Positions 28,452-40,007 of a stretch of DNA of 64,000 nucleotides are shown here, piece after piece. The notes below the pieces were generated by a model. The model saw only the letters and a list, made by a program, of their open reading frames with translations. It did no database searches and was not told where the DNA came from. Source of the stretch: Lysobacter antibioticus. Lineage in GTDB: Bacteria > Pseudomonadota > Gammaproteobacteria > Xanthomonadales > Xanthomonadaceae. A program made the position numbers and the translations under genes. The DNA lies in NCBI RefSeq assembly GCF_001442535.1, contig NZ_CP013141.1:3016113-3080112 (forward strand), given 5' to 3'. How positions within the stretch are numbered: position 1 is the stretch's first letter; each line of letters begins with the position of its first letter.

Positions 28452-30827
28452 ATGTCTAAGCAATTGCTTGTCCGCCGTGCCGCGGTCCTCGGGGCCGGCG
28501 TCATGGGCGCCCAGATCGCCGCGCACCTCACCAATGCCGGCGTCGACACGGTGTTGTTCGACCTGGCCGCGAAGGAAGGCGACCCCAACGGTATCGTCAA
28601 CAAGGCCATCGCCAACCTGGCCAAGCTGAGCCCGGCGCCGCTGGCCAGCAAGGCTCTGGCCGAGCGCCTGACCGCCGCCAACTACGACACCGGCCTGGAA
28701 CAGCTGCGCGGTTGCGACCTGGTCATCGAGGCCATCGCCGAGCGCATGGACTGGAAGCAGGACCTGTACAAGAAGATCGCCGACTACGTGCCCGACCATG
28801 CCGTGCTGGCTTCCAACACCTCCGGCCTGGGCATCAACAAGCTCGCCGAAGTGCTGCCCGAGCAGCTGCGCCATCGCTTCCTCGGCGTGCACTTCTTCAA
28901 CCCGCCGCGCTACATGCACCTGGCCGAGCTGATCCCGGCCAAGACCACCGACGCGGCGGTACTGGAAGGCCTGGAAACCTTCCTGACCACCACCCTCGGC
29001 AAGGGCGTGGTGATCGCCAAGGACACCCCGAACTTCATCGGCAACCGCATCGGCGTGTTCTCGATGCTGGCCGCGATGCACCACACCGAGCAGTTCGGCC
29101 TCGGCTTCGACACCGTCGACGCCCTGACCGGCCCGGCGATCGGCCGCCCGAAGTCGGCGACCTTCCGCACCGCCGACGTGGTCGGCCTGGACACCATGGC
29201 CCACGTCATCAAGACGATGGCCGACACCCTGCCCGACGACCCGTGGCATTCCTACTTCCAGGCGCCGAAGTGGCTGTCGGCGCTGATCGGCAAGGGCGCG
29301 CTCGGCCAGAAGACCGGCGCCGGCGTTTACACCAAGCGCGGCAAGGACATCCTGGTGCTGGATCTGAAGGCGCAGGATTACCGCGCCTCGGCCGGCGAGC
29401 TCGACGCCGACATCGCCGCCCTGCTCAAGGAAAAAGACCCGGCCAAGAAGTTCGCCGCGCTGCGCGCCAGCGAACATCCGCAGGCGCAGTTCCTGTGGGC
29501 GGTGTTCCGCGACAGCTTCCACTACAGCGCCTTCCACCTGGAAACCATCGCCGACACCGCGCGCGACGTCGATTTCGCCATGCGCTGGGGCTACGGCTGG
29601 TCGCTCGGCCCGTTCGAGACCTGGCAGGCCGCGGGCTGGAAGCAGGTCGCCGACTGGATCGCCGAGGACATCGTCGCCGGCAAGGCCATGGCCAGCGCAC
29701 CGCTGCCGAACTGGGTGTTCGACGGCCGCGACGGCGTGCACGGCAAGGACGGCAGCTACAGCCCGGGCCGTAATGCCCAGGTGCCGCGCTCGTCCAACCC
29801 GGTGTACGCGCGCCAGCGCTTCCCCGACGCGCTGCTCGGCGAGCGTTTCTCGCAGGGCCAGACCGTGTTCGAGAACGACGGCATCCGCCTGTGGGCCGAC
29901 GACGGCGACGACATCGCCGTGATCAGCTTCAAGACCAAGATGCACACGGTCAACGACCACGTGCTCAACGGCATCCAGGAAGCCATCGCCATCGCCGAGA
30001 AGAAGTTCAAGGGCGTGGTGATCTGGCAGCCGAAGGAGCCGTTCTCGGCCGGCGCCGACCTGTCCGGCGCGCTGGGTCTGCTGCAGGCCGGCGACCTCAA
30101 GGGCTTCGAGGCGATGGTCGCCAACTTCCAGGCCACCAGCCAGCGCATCAAGTACTCGCTGGTGCCGGTGGTCGCGGCGGTGCGCGGCCTGGCGCTCGGC
30201 GGCGGTTGCGAGTTCCAGATGCATTCGGCGCGCACGGTGTTCGCGCTGGAAAGCTACATCGGCCTGGTCGAGGCCGGCGTCGGCCTGCTGCCGGCCGGTG
30301 GCGGCCTGAAGGAGTTCGCGGTGCGCGCCTCCGACGCGGCCGGTCCGGGCGGCGACGTGTTCGCCGAGCTCAAGACCGCGTTCGAGAGCGTGGCGATGGG
30401 CAAGGTCTCGGCCTCGGCCTTCGAAGCGCGCGAACTCAAGCTCGCCCGCGACGGCGACGGCGTCGTCTTCAACGCTTTCGAACTGCTGCACGTGGCCAAG
30501 GCGCAGGCGCGCGCGCTGGCCGAAAGCGGCTACCGCCCGCCCCTGCCCGGCCGCCGCATCCAGGTCGCCGGCGACGTCGGCATCGCCACCTTCAAGATGC
30601 TGCTGGTCAACATGCTCGAAGGCCGCTTCATCTCGCCGCACGACTACGAGATCGCCAGCCGCATCGCCACCGTCATCTGCGGCGGCGAAGTCGATCGCGG
30701 TGCGCTGGTCGACGAGGAATGGCTGCTCAAGCTCGAACGCGAGCATTTCGTCGCCCTGGCGCAGATGCCGAAGACCCAAGAGCGCATCGCGCACATGCTC
30801 AAGACCGGTAAGCCGTTGCGCAACTGA
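28452..30827 (+). CDS. fadB: 3-hydroxyacyl-CoA dehydrogenase / enoyl-CoA hydratase
   Basis: This multifunctional enzyme hydrates 2-enoyl-CoA and oxidises the resulting 3-hydroxyacyl-CoA in beta-oxidation. In the 791-residue protein the dehydrogenase comes first: the NAD-binding AAVLGAGVMGAQIAAHL (residues 10-26), the catalytic-His region LGVHFFNPPRYMHLAELIP, then the C-terminal dehydrogenase part with IGNRIG. The crotonase domain is last, with PFSAGADLSGALG and the oxyanion loop ALGGGCEFQMHS. This order is opposite to E. coli FadB/FadJ and matches the Bacillus FadN type. A clear AAGGAG site precedes the ATG. fadA follows 130 bp downstream, giving a complete thiolase-linked pair. Confidence 0.93.
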   Translation: MSKQLLVRRAAVLGAGVMGAQIAAHLTNAGVDTVLFDLAAKEGDPNGIVNKAIANLAKLSPAPLASKALAERLTAANYDTGLEQLRGCDLVIEAIAERMDWKQDLYKKIADYVPDHAVLASNTSGLGINKLAEVLPEQLRHRFLGVHFFNPPRYMHLAELIPAKTTDAAVLEGLETFLTTTLGKGVVIAKDTPNFIGNRIGVFSMLAAMHHTEQFGLGFDTVDALTGPAIGRPKSATFRTADVVGLDTMAHVIKTMADTLPDDPWHSYFQAPKWLSALIGKGALGQKTGAGVYTKRGKDILVLDLKAQDYRASAGELDADIAALLKEKDPAKKFAALRASEHPQAQFLWAVFRDSFHYSAFHLETIADTARDVDFAMRWGYGWSLGPFETWQAAGWKQVADWIAEDIVAGKAMASAPLPNWVFDGRDGVHGKDGSYSPGRNAQVPRSSNPVYARQRFPDALLGERFSQGQTVFENDGIRLWADDGDDIAVISFKTKMHTVNDHVLNGIQEAIAIAEKKFKGVVIWQPKEPFSAGADLSGALGLLQAGDLKGFEAMVANFQATSQRIKYSLVPVVAAVRGLALGGGCEFQMHSARTVFALESYIGLVEAGVGLLPAGGGLKEFAVRASDAAGPGGDVFAELKTAFESVAMGKVSASAFEARELKLARDGDGVVFNAFELLHVAKAQARALAESGYRPPLPGRRIQVAGDVGIATFKMLLVNMLEGRFISPHDYEIASRIATVICGGEVDRGALVDEEWLLKLEREHFVALAQMPKTQERIAHMLKTGKPLRN

Positions 30828-30833
30828 GCGCAA

Positions 30834-30944
30834 CGGGAATCGGGAATTGAGAATCGAGAATCGTTAAAGCGGGATACGGCGACCGGGCGGGAACCATGAG
30901 CGTTTGCTCTTGCGATTCCCGATTCCCGATCCCCGATTCCCGCC
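30834..30944. repeat. GATTCCC repeats, inverted pair between fadB and fadA
   Basis: The left arm (30834-30864) has tandem GGAATCG/AGAATCG words. The right arm (30911-30944) has GATTCCC words repeated four times (CGATTCCCGATTCCCGATCC and continuing). The arms are reverse complements over much of their length, so the fadB-fadA mRNA would fold here into a long stem. Similar words occur at about 21680-21706. Confidence 0.75.
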
Positions 30945-30957
30945 TCCGGAGAATCCA

Positions 30958-32163
<1,206 letters not shown>

Positions 32164-32198
32164 TCGGCCGCGGCCCGCGAGCGGGTCTTAGGCACGAG

Positions 32199-32223
32199 AA
32201 CCCCGGATCGCTCCGGGGTTTTT
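32199..32223 (+). terminator. Rho-independent terminator of the fadB-fadA unit
   Basis: AACCCCGGA-TCGC-TCCGGGGTT followed by TTTCG: a 9 bp stem with a 4-base loop and a T-run, placed 36 bp after the fadA stop codon. Confidence 0.9.
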
Positions 32224-32253
32224 CGTTTTCAGATGCCGCGCCTCCGCTTTCAG

Positions 32254-32420
32254 GGTAGGCGCGGCGCAAGCCACGATCAACCGCAGCGGTGAAATACCAC
32301 GTCTTTCTCCCGAAGCCAGACTCTCCGGCGCGGCTTGGCAAATGCGCCGGATGTCCCGGCTTCGATCGTACTGCTTGCGAACACGACTTCGCTCAATCGC
32401 GGCTTGCGCCGCGCCTACCC
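32254..32420. repeat. Inverted pair of variant GTAG-headed elements
   Basis: GGGTAGGCGCGGCGCAAGCC (32254-32279, forward) and, inverted, GGCTTGCGCCGCGCCTACCC (ending 32420). They are variants of the elements at 2538-2695 with GGCGC in place of GGAGC. As elsewhere the two copies face each other, about 115 bp apart, between the convergent fadA and csaA genes. Confidence 0.75.
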
Positions 32421-32453
32421 TTGAAACCGGACTGCACGAGAGAACGCTGGCAT

Positions 32454-32810
32454 TCAAGCCAAGCGCGTACCGTTAGGCACCGGCCGCTCGAGGGTGGTGA
32501 TGACCACGCCGTCATCGGTCGGAAAACCGGTCAGCAGGAACTCGGACACGAACGGCCCGATCTGCTTCGGCGGGAAATTGATCACCCCGACGATCTGCCG
32601 CCCGACCAGTTCCTCGGCCGAATACAGATCGCGGATCTGCGCGCTGGTCTTGCGCAGGCCGTGCGGGCCGAAGTCGACCCACAGCTTCCAGGCCGGCTTG
32701 CGCGCCTGCGGAAATTCCTCGACCTGGGTGACGGTGCCGGCGCAGAGCACGACTTTCTCGAAGTCGCTCCAAGCGATCAGGCCCGCCTCGTCGCTGTTCG
32801 TATCGCTCAT
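32454..32810 (-). CDS. csaA: CsaA-like tRNA-binding protein
   Basis: The 118-residue OB-fold protein matches CsaA, a dimeric tRNA-binding domain homologue proposed to assist protein secretion in Bacillus. The family pattern is clear: WSDFEKVVLCAGTVTQVEEF, then PAWKLWVDFGPHGLRKTSAQ and GRQIVGVINFPPKQIGPFVS. It ends with the typical ERPVPNGTRLA. The ATG at 32810 overlaps the stop of the upstream flavoprotein gene by 4 bp (ATGA), so the two are translationally coupled; a frame running upstream from there is only the flavoprotein in another phase. Confidence 0.9.
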   Translation of the reverse strand: MSDTNSDEAGLIAWSDFEKVVLCAGTVTQVEEFPQARKPAWKLWVDFGPHGLRKTSAQIRDLYSAEELVGRQIVGVINFPPKQIGPFVSEFLLTGFPTDDGVVITTLERPVPNGTRLA

Positions 32811-34102
32811 CCTGGTTTCCTTTCGCTGCGTTCTTTGTAGGCGTCCTTGAATTGCGCCCAGAGGTAGCTCAGTTGCGCCGCCAACAGGCCGGCGGGTTTC
32901 ATCGCCGAGACCAGGCCGTAATCGGACAGCTCGCGCCAACGCTCGTCGCCGTGGGCAATCGCGGCGGCGACGGTCTCGCCGGCGAAAGTGGTCGGCGCGA
33001 CGCCGTGTCCACCAAAGGCCTGGGCCAGCCACAGACCCTCGCCGATACGGCCGACCTGAGGCATCTGATGACGCGCATAGCTCATCAAGCCCGACCAGGC
33101 GTAGTCGACCCGGGCACCGGCCAATTGCGGAAACACCTTGAGCAGGTCGCGGTAGAGCAAGCGTTTCACCGCTTCAGGCGAGCGATCCAGCACCGAGATG
33201 CGTCCACCCCAGAGCAGGCGCGTATCCGGCAGCGGCCGATAGTAGTCGAAGGCGAAACGCGTGTCGTAGACCGCGGCACGTGTATGCAAGGCGCTATCGA
33301 GCCGGTCGCCGAGGGGTTCGGTCACCATCACATAGGTCGCGATCGGCATCACCCCGGCATCGACCTCGCGGCGCAGACCGGCCAGGTATCCGCCGCAGGC
33401 CAACACGATTTGCTCGGCCTCGATCTCACCGCGTTCGGTCTTGATCCGCCAAGCCGCCCCTTGGCGTTCCAGTGCGAGCGCCGGCGTACGTTCGTGCACG
33501 GCGACGCCCAGGTTCTCGGCCAGGCTCGCCAGCCCGTGCGCGTACTTGAGCGGATGAAAATGCAAAGCCTGCGGTTCGAACAGGGCCTCGTGATAGCGCT
33601 CGCTGCGCACCTGCTCGCGCAGGCGTTCGCGCGACCACCATTGCCAGTCGACGCCGTAATGCTCGGCCAACAAGGCCTGGCGCGAGCGCAAGACCTCGGG
33701 ATCGCGAAACCAGTTGGCCCAGATCACCCCGGCCTCGGTGGCATCGCAGGCGATGCCGTGGCGATGGATACGCGAGCGGATCAGCTCGACCGCGTCGGTG
33801 GTGCCGGCGTACAGCGCGCGGGCGCGTTGCGGCCCCAACTCGCGCAGCAACGCGTCCTCGCCGCGCGAGAAGCCGCCGAACACGAAGCCGCCGTTGCGGC
33901 CCGAGGCGCCGTGACCGATCTCCTGCGCTTCGATCAGGGTCACCTGGCCCAGGTCGCGCTCGGCCAAGCCCAGGGCGGTGTTGAGCCCGGCGAAACCGCC
34001 GCCGATCACGCACACCCGCGCTTGGCGCTTTCCTTCGAGCTCGGACCACGAAGGCTGGCGTTCGAGACTGGCGCGGTAATAGCTTTCGGCAGGTATGGAC
34101 AT
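32807..34102 (-). CDS. FAD-dependent amine/amino-acid oxidoreductase (DAO family, PuuB-like)
   Basis: The 431-residue flavoprotein belongs to the D-amino-acid oxidase group. It starts YYRASLERQPSWSELEG and has the FAD-binding motif VCVIGGGFAGLNTALGLAER (about residues 30-49), the GHGASGRNGGFVFGGF stretch typical of gamma-glutamylputrescine oxidase PuuB and relatives, and a C-terminal FAD region (GEGLWLAQAFGGHGVAPTTF). The probable reaction is oxidation of a substituted amine to an aldehyde or keto acid with release of ammonia. Substrate is uncertain; putrescine derivatives are plausible since aguA and aguB are encoded nearby. The start at 34102 follows AGGT. Confidence 0.85.
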   Translation of the reverse strand: MSIPAESYYRASLERQPSWSELEGKRQARVCVIGGGFAGLNTALGLAERDLGQVTLIEAQEIGHGASGRNGGFVFGGFSRGEDALLRELGPQRARALYAGTTDAVELIRSRIHRHGIACDATEAGVIWANWFRDPEVLRSRQALLAEHYGVDWQWWSRERLREQVRSERYHEALFEPQALHFHPLKYAHGLASLAENLGVAVHERTPALALERQGAAWRIKTERGEIEAEQIVLACGGYLAGLRREVDAGVMPIATYVMVTEPLGDRLDSALHTRAAVYDTRFAFDYYRPLPDTRLLWGGRISVLDRSPEAVKRLLYRDLLKVFPQLAGARVDYAWSGLMSYARHQMPQVGRIGEGLWLAQAFGGHGVAPTTFAGETVAAAIAHGDERWRELSDYGLVSAMKPAGLLAAQLSYLWAQFKDAYKERSERKPG

Positions 34103-34194
34103 GAGCGGGTCGCAACGGGTTTGATGATGCCGGTCGGCCGTCGCGGCGACCGGTGCCTGACCGCGCCGCCACACCGAACGCCGAGACGCAGACG

Positions 34195-34623
34195 ATGGAA
34201 ATCCACCGCGCCGACCTAGCCTACCGCAGACGCAGCCTGTGCCTGCTGGCCGCGCTCCTGGGCGCTTGTGCGATCGGACTGTGGCTGTTGCACGGCTGGC
34301 TGCAGACGGTGCAGGCGCATGCGCTGGCGAGCGCGCCACAGGAAGCGCGGCGCTGGCTGCGCGGGGCGATCGCCGCGATGCTGATCATGCCGGCCTTGCC
34401 GAGCGTCCTGTGGGGACGCAGCCTGCGCCGGCTCGGCCGGGCCGCACGCGAGGAAGGCCGGTTTCCGCCGCGCGCCTGGAAGACATACCGCGACGTGCGG
34501 GTGCTGCGCGAACAGGCCGCATTGCAGTGGTCGCAGCGCAGTGAGCGCCTGGGCCGTATCGCGCAAAGCGCCGCCGGAGCATTCGCCGCGGCGGCCGTAG
34601 CGGCCTGGATCTGGCTCAGTTGA
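34195..34623 (+). CDS. Small membrane protein of unknown function
   Basis: The 142-residue protein has hydrophobic segments near residues 14-34 (LCLLAALLGACAIGLWLLHG), 58-72 (AAMLIMPALPSVLWG) and at the very C-terminus (about 122-140, AQSAAGAFAAAAVAAWIWLS). Between them lies a basic stretch (GRSLRRLGRAAREEGRFPPR). No known domain is recognised. The ATG at 34195 is weakly supported, lacking a strong ribosome binding site. It is divergent from the flavoprotein and converges with galU, with 75 bp between the stops. Confidence 0.65.
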   Translation: MEIHRADLAYRRRSLCLLAALLGACAIGLWLLHGWLQTVQAHALASAPQEARRWLRGAIAAMLIMPALPSVLWGRSLRRLGRAAREEGRFPPRAWKTYRDVRVLREQAALQWSQRSERLGRIAQSAAGAFAAAAVAAWIWLS

Positions 34624-34698
34624 CCGCGGCCAGTGCTCGAAAACGAAGTGGGCCGCATTCGCGGCCCATGAATCGCACGATCGTGCCCTCGGACGGAG

Positions 34699-35597
<899 letters not shown>

Positions 35598-35598
<1 letters not shown>

Positions 35599-37508
35599 CA
35601 AATCTTCCTGGCGTTACGGGCGGGGAATGCCACCACCGTAGCCGATTCCTTGTAATCGGGATGTTCACCGACCGGACGGAACTCCGGCACAGCGATGCGC
35701 AGCAGCGTGCTGAGCGCCTCGCGGTCGTAGCGGATCGAAGCCTCGCGCAGTTGCTGCAAGGAGTTTTCCAAGGCCACCGAGGCGACGTCGCGCGGCTCGG
35801 CCTGGAGAATCTTCGGATGCACCGTCGGACGATAACGCTCGTCGGCGTGGAACAAGGTCTCGTGCAGCTTCTCGCCCGGGCGCAGGCCGGTATAGACGAT
35901 GGCGACATCGCGGCCCGGCGTCTTGCCGGCCAGGCGGATCATCTGCTCGGCGAGCAGGCGGATCGGCACCGGCTCGCCCATGTCGAGGGTGTAGATCGCC
36001 TCGTGGGTGCCGATCGCCGAAGCCTGCAGGATCAACTGGCAGGCTTCCGGAATGGTCATGAAGAAACGCGTGACCTCCGGATCGGTAACGGTGACCGGGC
36101 CGCCGCTGCGGATCTGTTCGCGGAACAGCGGCACCACGCTGCCGGCCGAGTCGAGCACGTTGCCGAAGCGCACCGTGACGAAACGGGTGGCGCGCTGGTC
36201 GGCCAACGACTGGCAGGTCATCTCGGCCAGGCGCTTGGTCGCGCCGAGCACGTTGACCGGGTCGACCGCCTTGTCGGTGGAAATCAGCACGAAGGTGCCG
36301 ACGCCGGCCGCGCGGCAGGCGCGCGCCACCGTTTCGGTGGTCAGCACGTTGTTGCGCACCGCCTCGCGCAGCTGCGCTTCCAGCAACGGCACCTGCTTGT
36401 AGGCGGCGGCGTGGAAAGCGGCGTCGGGCGAGGCCAGCTTGAGGGCGTATTCGATGAGCGCCTTGTCGCCGCAGTCGCCGAGGATCGGAATGAATTCGAC
36501 GTCGGGGAAATCGCGGCGCAGCGCGGTCTCGGTGGTGACCAGGGCCAGCTCGTCGATCTCGATCAGGGCGATGCGCCCGGCGCCATGGCGCGCGCACTGG
36601 CGGCACAGCTCGGAACCGATCGAGCCGCCAGCGCCGGTCACCAGGACCGAACGCGCGCCGAGCCAGGCGCGGATCGCCTTCCAATCCGGCAACACCGGCT
36701 TGCGGCCGAGCAAGTCCTCAATCGCGACTTCCTTGAGCTCGCCGGGCAGCGATCGCCCTTCGAGCACGTCTTGCAGGCGCGGCACCATCCGAAACGGCAC
36801 GCCGGTGCGTTCGCAGGCCATGACCACGCGCTGCATCGCATTGGCGTCGGCCGAGGGCATGGCGATGACCAGCAGCTTGGCCGCGGTCTCGCGCGCGATC
36901 TCGGCGACGTCGTCGACGTTGCCGAGCACCGGCACGCCCTGGACCTTGCTGCCGCGCAGACGCGCGGCATCGTCGAGGAAGCCGACCGGGTGATAGGTGC
37001 CGAAACGGCGCAGGTCGCGAACCAACGCTTCGCCGGCGCGGCCGGCACCGAGGATCAGGATCCTTACCGAAACCGCATTGGCGCTGTCGATGCGGCTGTC
37101 CTTCCAGGCCCTGTACAGCAGGCGCGGCGCGCCCAGCATGCCCATCAGCACCAGCGGGTACAGCACCAGCACGGTGCGCGGCACGGCATCGACGCGGTTA
37201 TAGAGGAACAGGCCCAGGACGATCGCGAACAGGCCCAGCATGCAGGCCTTGAAGATGTTCCACAGGTCGGGCACCCCGGCGAAACGCCACAGGCCGCGGT
37301 ACAGACCGACCTGCCAGAACACCAGGCCTTGCGCGGCCAGGACCAGGGCGATCTCGGTCGACCACAGCGGCAGGGTCGGAGGAGTCGCGGTGATGCCGAA
37401 GCGCAGCTTGTGCAGCGCCTGCCAGACCAGCCAGACCATCGCGAGATCGTGCGCAACCACCGCCAACCGGGGCAGGCCGCCTTTCAGACGATCGCGCAAT
37501 GAACTCAT
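35598..37508 (-). CDS. Membrane nucleoside-diphosphate-sugar dehydratase/epimerase (CapD/WbpM/PglF family)
   Basis: This inner-membrane enzyme probably converts a UDP-N-acetylhexosamine to a 4-keto-6-deoxy (or epimerised) sugar for surface polysaccharide. The 636-residue protein has four N-terminal transmembrane helices (about residues 12-125) and a first Rossmann domain with ILILGAGRAGEALVRDL (about 149-165). The catalytic SDR domain with VLVTGAGGSIGSELCRQCAR (about 289-308) and LISTDKAVDPVNVLGATKR follows. This is the usual two-domain plan of WbpM and PglF, whose catalytic Tyr is often replaced by Met. galU is coupled downstream; the exact product sugar cannot be read. Confidence 0.93.
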
Positions 37509-37566
37509 TCCCTGCCCCTACTGAAGAAAATCAATCGGTTCGGCCCGCTCGGCCGCTCGGTTCGTC

Positions 37567-38544
37567 CTAGCTGATCGGGTCGCCGGTTTCGCGTCCGGTC
37601 TTCTGGATCAGCCACCAAAAAAAAGCGCCGGACATATACCACGCGGCTCCCATACATAAGATGAAACCGGTTCGGACTTCGGTCACATAGCGCACGCAGA
37701 CTAGGGACAGCAGCGTGAAAACCGCATAGGCGAGGGTCACCCGGGTGTGGCCGATGCGCCTGGCCCAGACCTGGTAAGCATGCTGAGTATGCGGTGTCCA
37801 CCAGCGTTCGCCACGCCGGACCCGCCGCAGCAAAGTCAGGCCGGAGTCGACCATGAATGCGGCCAGCGGCAACAGCAACAGGCCTGAACGCAGACCCAGC
37901 CCGCTCGCGGCGAGCACACACAATGCGGCCACGGCGTAGCCGATCGCGCCGCTGCCGACGTCGCCCATGAAGATGCGCGCGCGCGGAAAATTGAACGGCA
38001 GGAACCCGACGCAGGCCGCCAGCAAGGCCAGCGCCAGCCAGCTCCAGACCGGTCCGCCGAGCCAGACCAGGGCCAGCGCGACCAGCGCCGCCTGCGAAGC
38101 GGCCATGCCGTTGATGCCGTCCATGAAATTCCAGACGTTGGTCAGTCCGACCGCCAGGGCGAACGCCGCCAGCGCCAGCCAGACATCGCCCAATACGTGC
38201 CAGACCGCGAACGCCAGCAGGGCCGCGGCGAAGGCATGCACGCCCAGGCGCAGCCACGGCGACAGTGGGCGATGGTCGTCGACCCAGCCGATGCCGGCGA
38301 TCGCCAACAGGCCGATCGCGAACGCCAGCGCGAGCGGTGCATGCGAGGGGAAGCGAATGCCGAGCGCGGCCGCGGCGATCAGCACCGCAGCGACGATGGC
38401 GATGCCGCCGCCGCGCGGCGTGGCGACGCTATGGCTGCGGCGTTCGCCGGGCTCGTCGATGAGCCGGCTGTGCAGCGCATAGACGCGCGCCAACCAGGTA
38501 CCGGCGGCGCCGAGCGCCGCGTAGATCGCGATCCATTGCCACAT
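37567..38544 (-). CDS. Undecaprenyl-phosphate glycosylphosphotransferase (WecA/MraY family)
   Basis: The 325-residue polytopic membrane protein (about ten transmembrane helices) transfers a sugar-1-phosphate to undecaprenyl phosphate, starting an O-antigen or exopolysaccharide repeat unit. Motifs are HSVATPRGGGIAIV (about residues 38-51), the metal-binding Asp pair in GIGWVDDHRPLSPWLRL, NVWNFMDGINGMAASQA, and the catalytic MGDVGSGAIGY. Histidines in HTQHAYQ near the C-terminus correspond to the conserved HxxH region. It lies 3 bp after lapB and 58 bp before the dehydratase gene, so they are probably one operon. Confidence 0.94.
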   Translation of the reverse strand: MWQWIAIYAALGAAGTWLARVYALHSRLIDEPGERRSHSVATPRGGGIAIVAAVLIAAAALGIRFPSHAPLALAFAIGLLAIAGIGWVDDHRPLSPWLRLGVHAFAAALLAFAVWHVLGDVWLALAAFALAVGLTNVWNFMDGINGMAASQAALVALALVWLGGPVWSWLALALLAACVGFLPFNFPRARIFMGDVGSGAIGYAVAALCVLAASGLGLRSGLLLLPLAAFMVDSGLTLLRRVRRGERWWTPHTQHAYQVWARRIGHTRVTLAYAVFTLLSLVCVRYVTEVRTGFILCMGAAWYMSGAFFWWLIQKTGRETGDPIS

Positions 38545-38547
38545 CGC

Positions 38548-39726
38548 TCAAACCACCGCGTAGTTCAACAGCGGCTTCACCGAACCCCATTCCTTGCAGC
38601 TCGGGCATTGCCAGTGGTGACTACGGGCGCCGAAGCCGCAGCGGTTGCAGCGGTAACTCGGATTGCGCACCAGCAACTGATCGGTGATGTGCTTGAGGTC
38701 GTGCAGGGTCGCCAGCGGGTCGGCGTTCTCGGCGATGGTCAGGTCGATCAACGCCGCTTCGCCGCGCACCGAGGGCCGGTCCTTGAGCTGGCGCGCTAAA
38801 TAGGCGCGCGCCGCCGGCACACCGTCTTCGGCTTCGACCATGCGGGTCAGGGCCAGCACCGGGGCGATGCCGCGGTAGTGTTCGCACATCTCGGCCAGGA
38901 AGGCGCGCGCGCCGGTGGCGTCGCCGTCGCGTTCATAGCAGCTCAGCAAGGCCGGCAACACTTCCGGCAGGTAATCGGGGTCGGCGCGGGCGACGCGCTC
39001 GAAGGCGCGGATCGCCGCGGCATCGTTGCCGGTCTCCACTTCGATGCGCCCTTCCAGCATGCCGGCGCGGACCGAGTTCGCATCGGCCTCGTAGGCGCGC
39101 TTGACCGCCGCGCGCGCGGCATCGGTGTCGCCGGCGGCGCGATAACGGTCGGCGAGTTCGCATTCGAACTGGGCGATCAGCTTGCCCATCGGCTCGCCGG
39201 TCGCGGCCTCGTAGCGCTGGGCGTTCTCGATCGCCTTGTCCCAGTCGCGTTCGGACTGATAGATGCCGATCAGATGGCGCAAGGCCAGCGGCGCGCGCAT
39301 GTCGAGCGCGACCAGGTCGCTAAAGACGGTTTCGGCGCGGTCGAGCAGACCCGAACGCATGTAGTCCTCGCCGAGCGCGAGCAAGGCCTGGACCTTCTGT
39401 TGGTCGCTCAGGCCCGGCCGTTGCACGAGGGCCTGATGCAGGCGGATCGCGCGGTCGACTTCGCCGCGGCGGCGGAACAAGTGACCCAGCGCGACCTGGG
39501 TCTCGAAGGTGTCTTTGTCGAGCTCGGCGATGTGCAGGAACAACTCGATCGCCTTGTCGGGCTGTTCGTTGAGCAGGTAGTTGAGGCCGCGGAAATAGGT
39601 GGTCGACAACCGGCTGACCTGGTTGTCGCTATGCCGCTCGCCCCCTCGCCGCCCGATCACCCAGCCGCTCACGGCCGCGACCGGCAGCAACAGGAAGAAC
39701 CAGAACCACTGGCTGATGAATTCCAT
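38548..39726 (-). CDS. lapB: LPS assembly regulator LapB (YciM)
   Basis: LapB is an inner-membrane TPR protein that controls LPS synthesis by promoting FtsH degradation of LpxC. The 392-residue protein has an N-terminal transmembrane helix (about residues 6-24), nine or so TPR units (YFRGLNYLLNEQPDKAIELF, TFETQVALGHLFRRRGEVDR), and a C-terminal rubredoxin-like zinc ribbon. The zinc ribbon has CNRCGF and CPSCKEWG. Length and order match E. coli (about 389 aa). It starts 2 bp after lapA, the standard lapA-lapB arrangement. Confidence 0.97.
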   Translation of the reverse strand: MEFISQWFWFFLLLPVAAVSGWVIGRRGGERHSDNQVSRLSTTYFRGLNYLLNEQPDKAIELFLHIAELDKDTFETQVALGHLFRRRGEVDRAIRLHQALVQRPGLSDQQKVQALLALGEDYMRSGLLDRAETVFSDLVALDMRAPLALRHLIGIYQSERDWDKAIENAQRYEAATGEPMGKLIAQFECELADRYRAAGDTDAARAAVKRAYEADANSVRAGMLEGRIEVETGNDAAAIRAFERVARADPDYLPEVLPALLSCYERDGDATGARAFLAEMCEHYRGIAPVLALTRMVEAEDGVPAARAYLARQLKDRPSVRGEAALIDLTIAENADPLATLHDLKHITDQLLVRNPSYRCNRCGFGARSHHWQCPSCKEWGSVKPLLNYAVV

Positions 39727-39728
39727 GC

Positions 39729-40007
39729 TCAGACCTCGGGGCCGGTGAGCGGGGGCGCCGGCGCGGCGCTCGCCGCGCGCTCGGCGCGGCTGAGGCGACG
39801 GCGCAACGGCAGGACCACACTGGCGCTGATCGCCAGACCACCGATCAGGGCGCCGAGCAACAGGGCGACGATCAGGGCGATGCCGAGCGAGGTCGCCGGG
39901 ACGAAACCGATGCCGAGGTCGATGCTGACGATCTGGCGGTTCAGGGCGCCGAGGATCGCCCCTGCCGCGAGGCAGGCCAGGGCGATGAGGAGACGGATCA
40001 CGCGCAT
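39729..40007 (-). CDS. lapA: LapA family protein (LPS assembly)
   Basis: The 92-residue inner-membrane protein has two transmembrane helices (about residues 4-20 and 42-66; LLIALACLAAGAILGALNRQ and IALIVALLLGALIGGLAISA) and a basic C-terminal tail, the standard LapA layout. It works with LapB in regulation or recruitment of LPS enzymes. The start MRVIRLLIAL was chosen by family length; an upstream ATG at 40031 adds eight residues. The gene lies between ihfB and lapB, as in many gammaproteobacteria. Confidence 0.88.
   Translation of the reverse strand: MRVIRLLIALACLAAGAILGALNRQIVSIDLGIGFVPATSLGIALIVALLLGALIGGLAISASVVLPLRRRLSRAERAASAAPAPPLTGPEV

Noticed and set aside
34195..34623. Possible toxin-antitoxin or secretion role for the small membrane protein
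   Set aside because: Only generic transmembrane segments are present; neighbours are unrelated and there is no partner gene.
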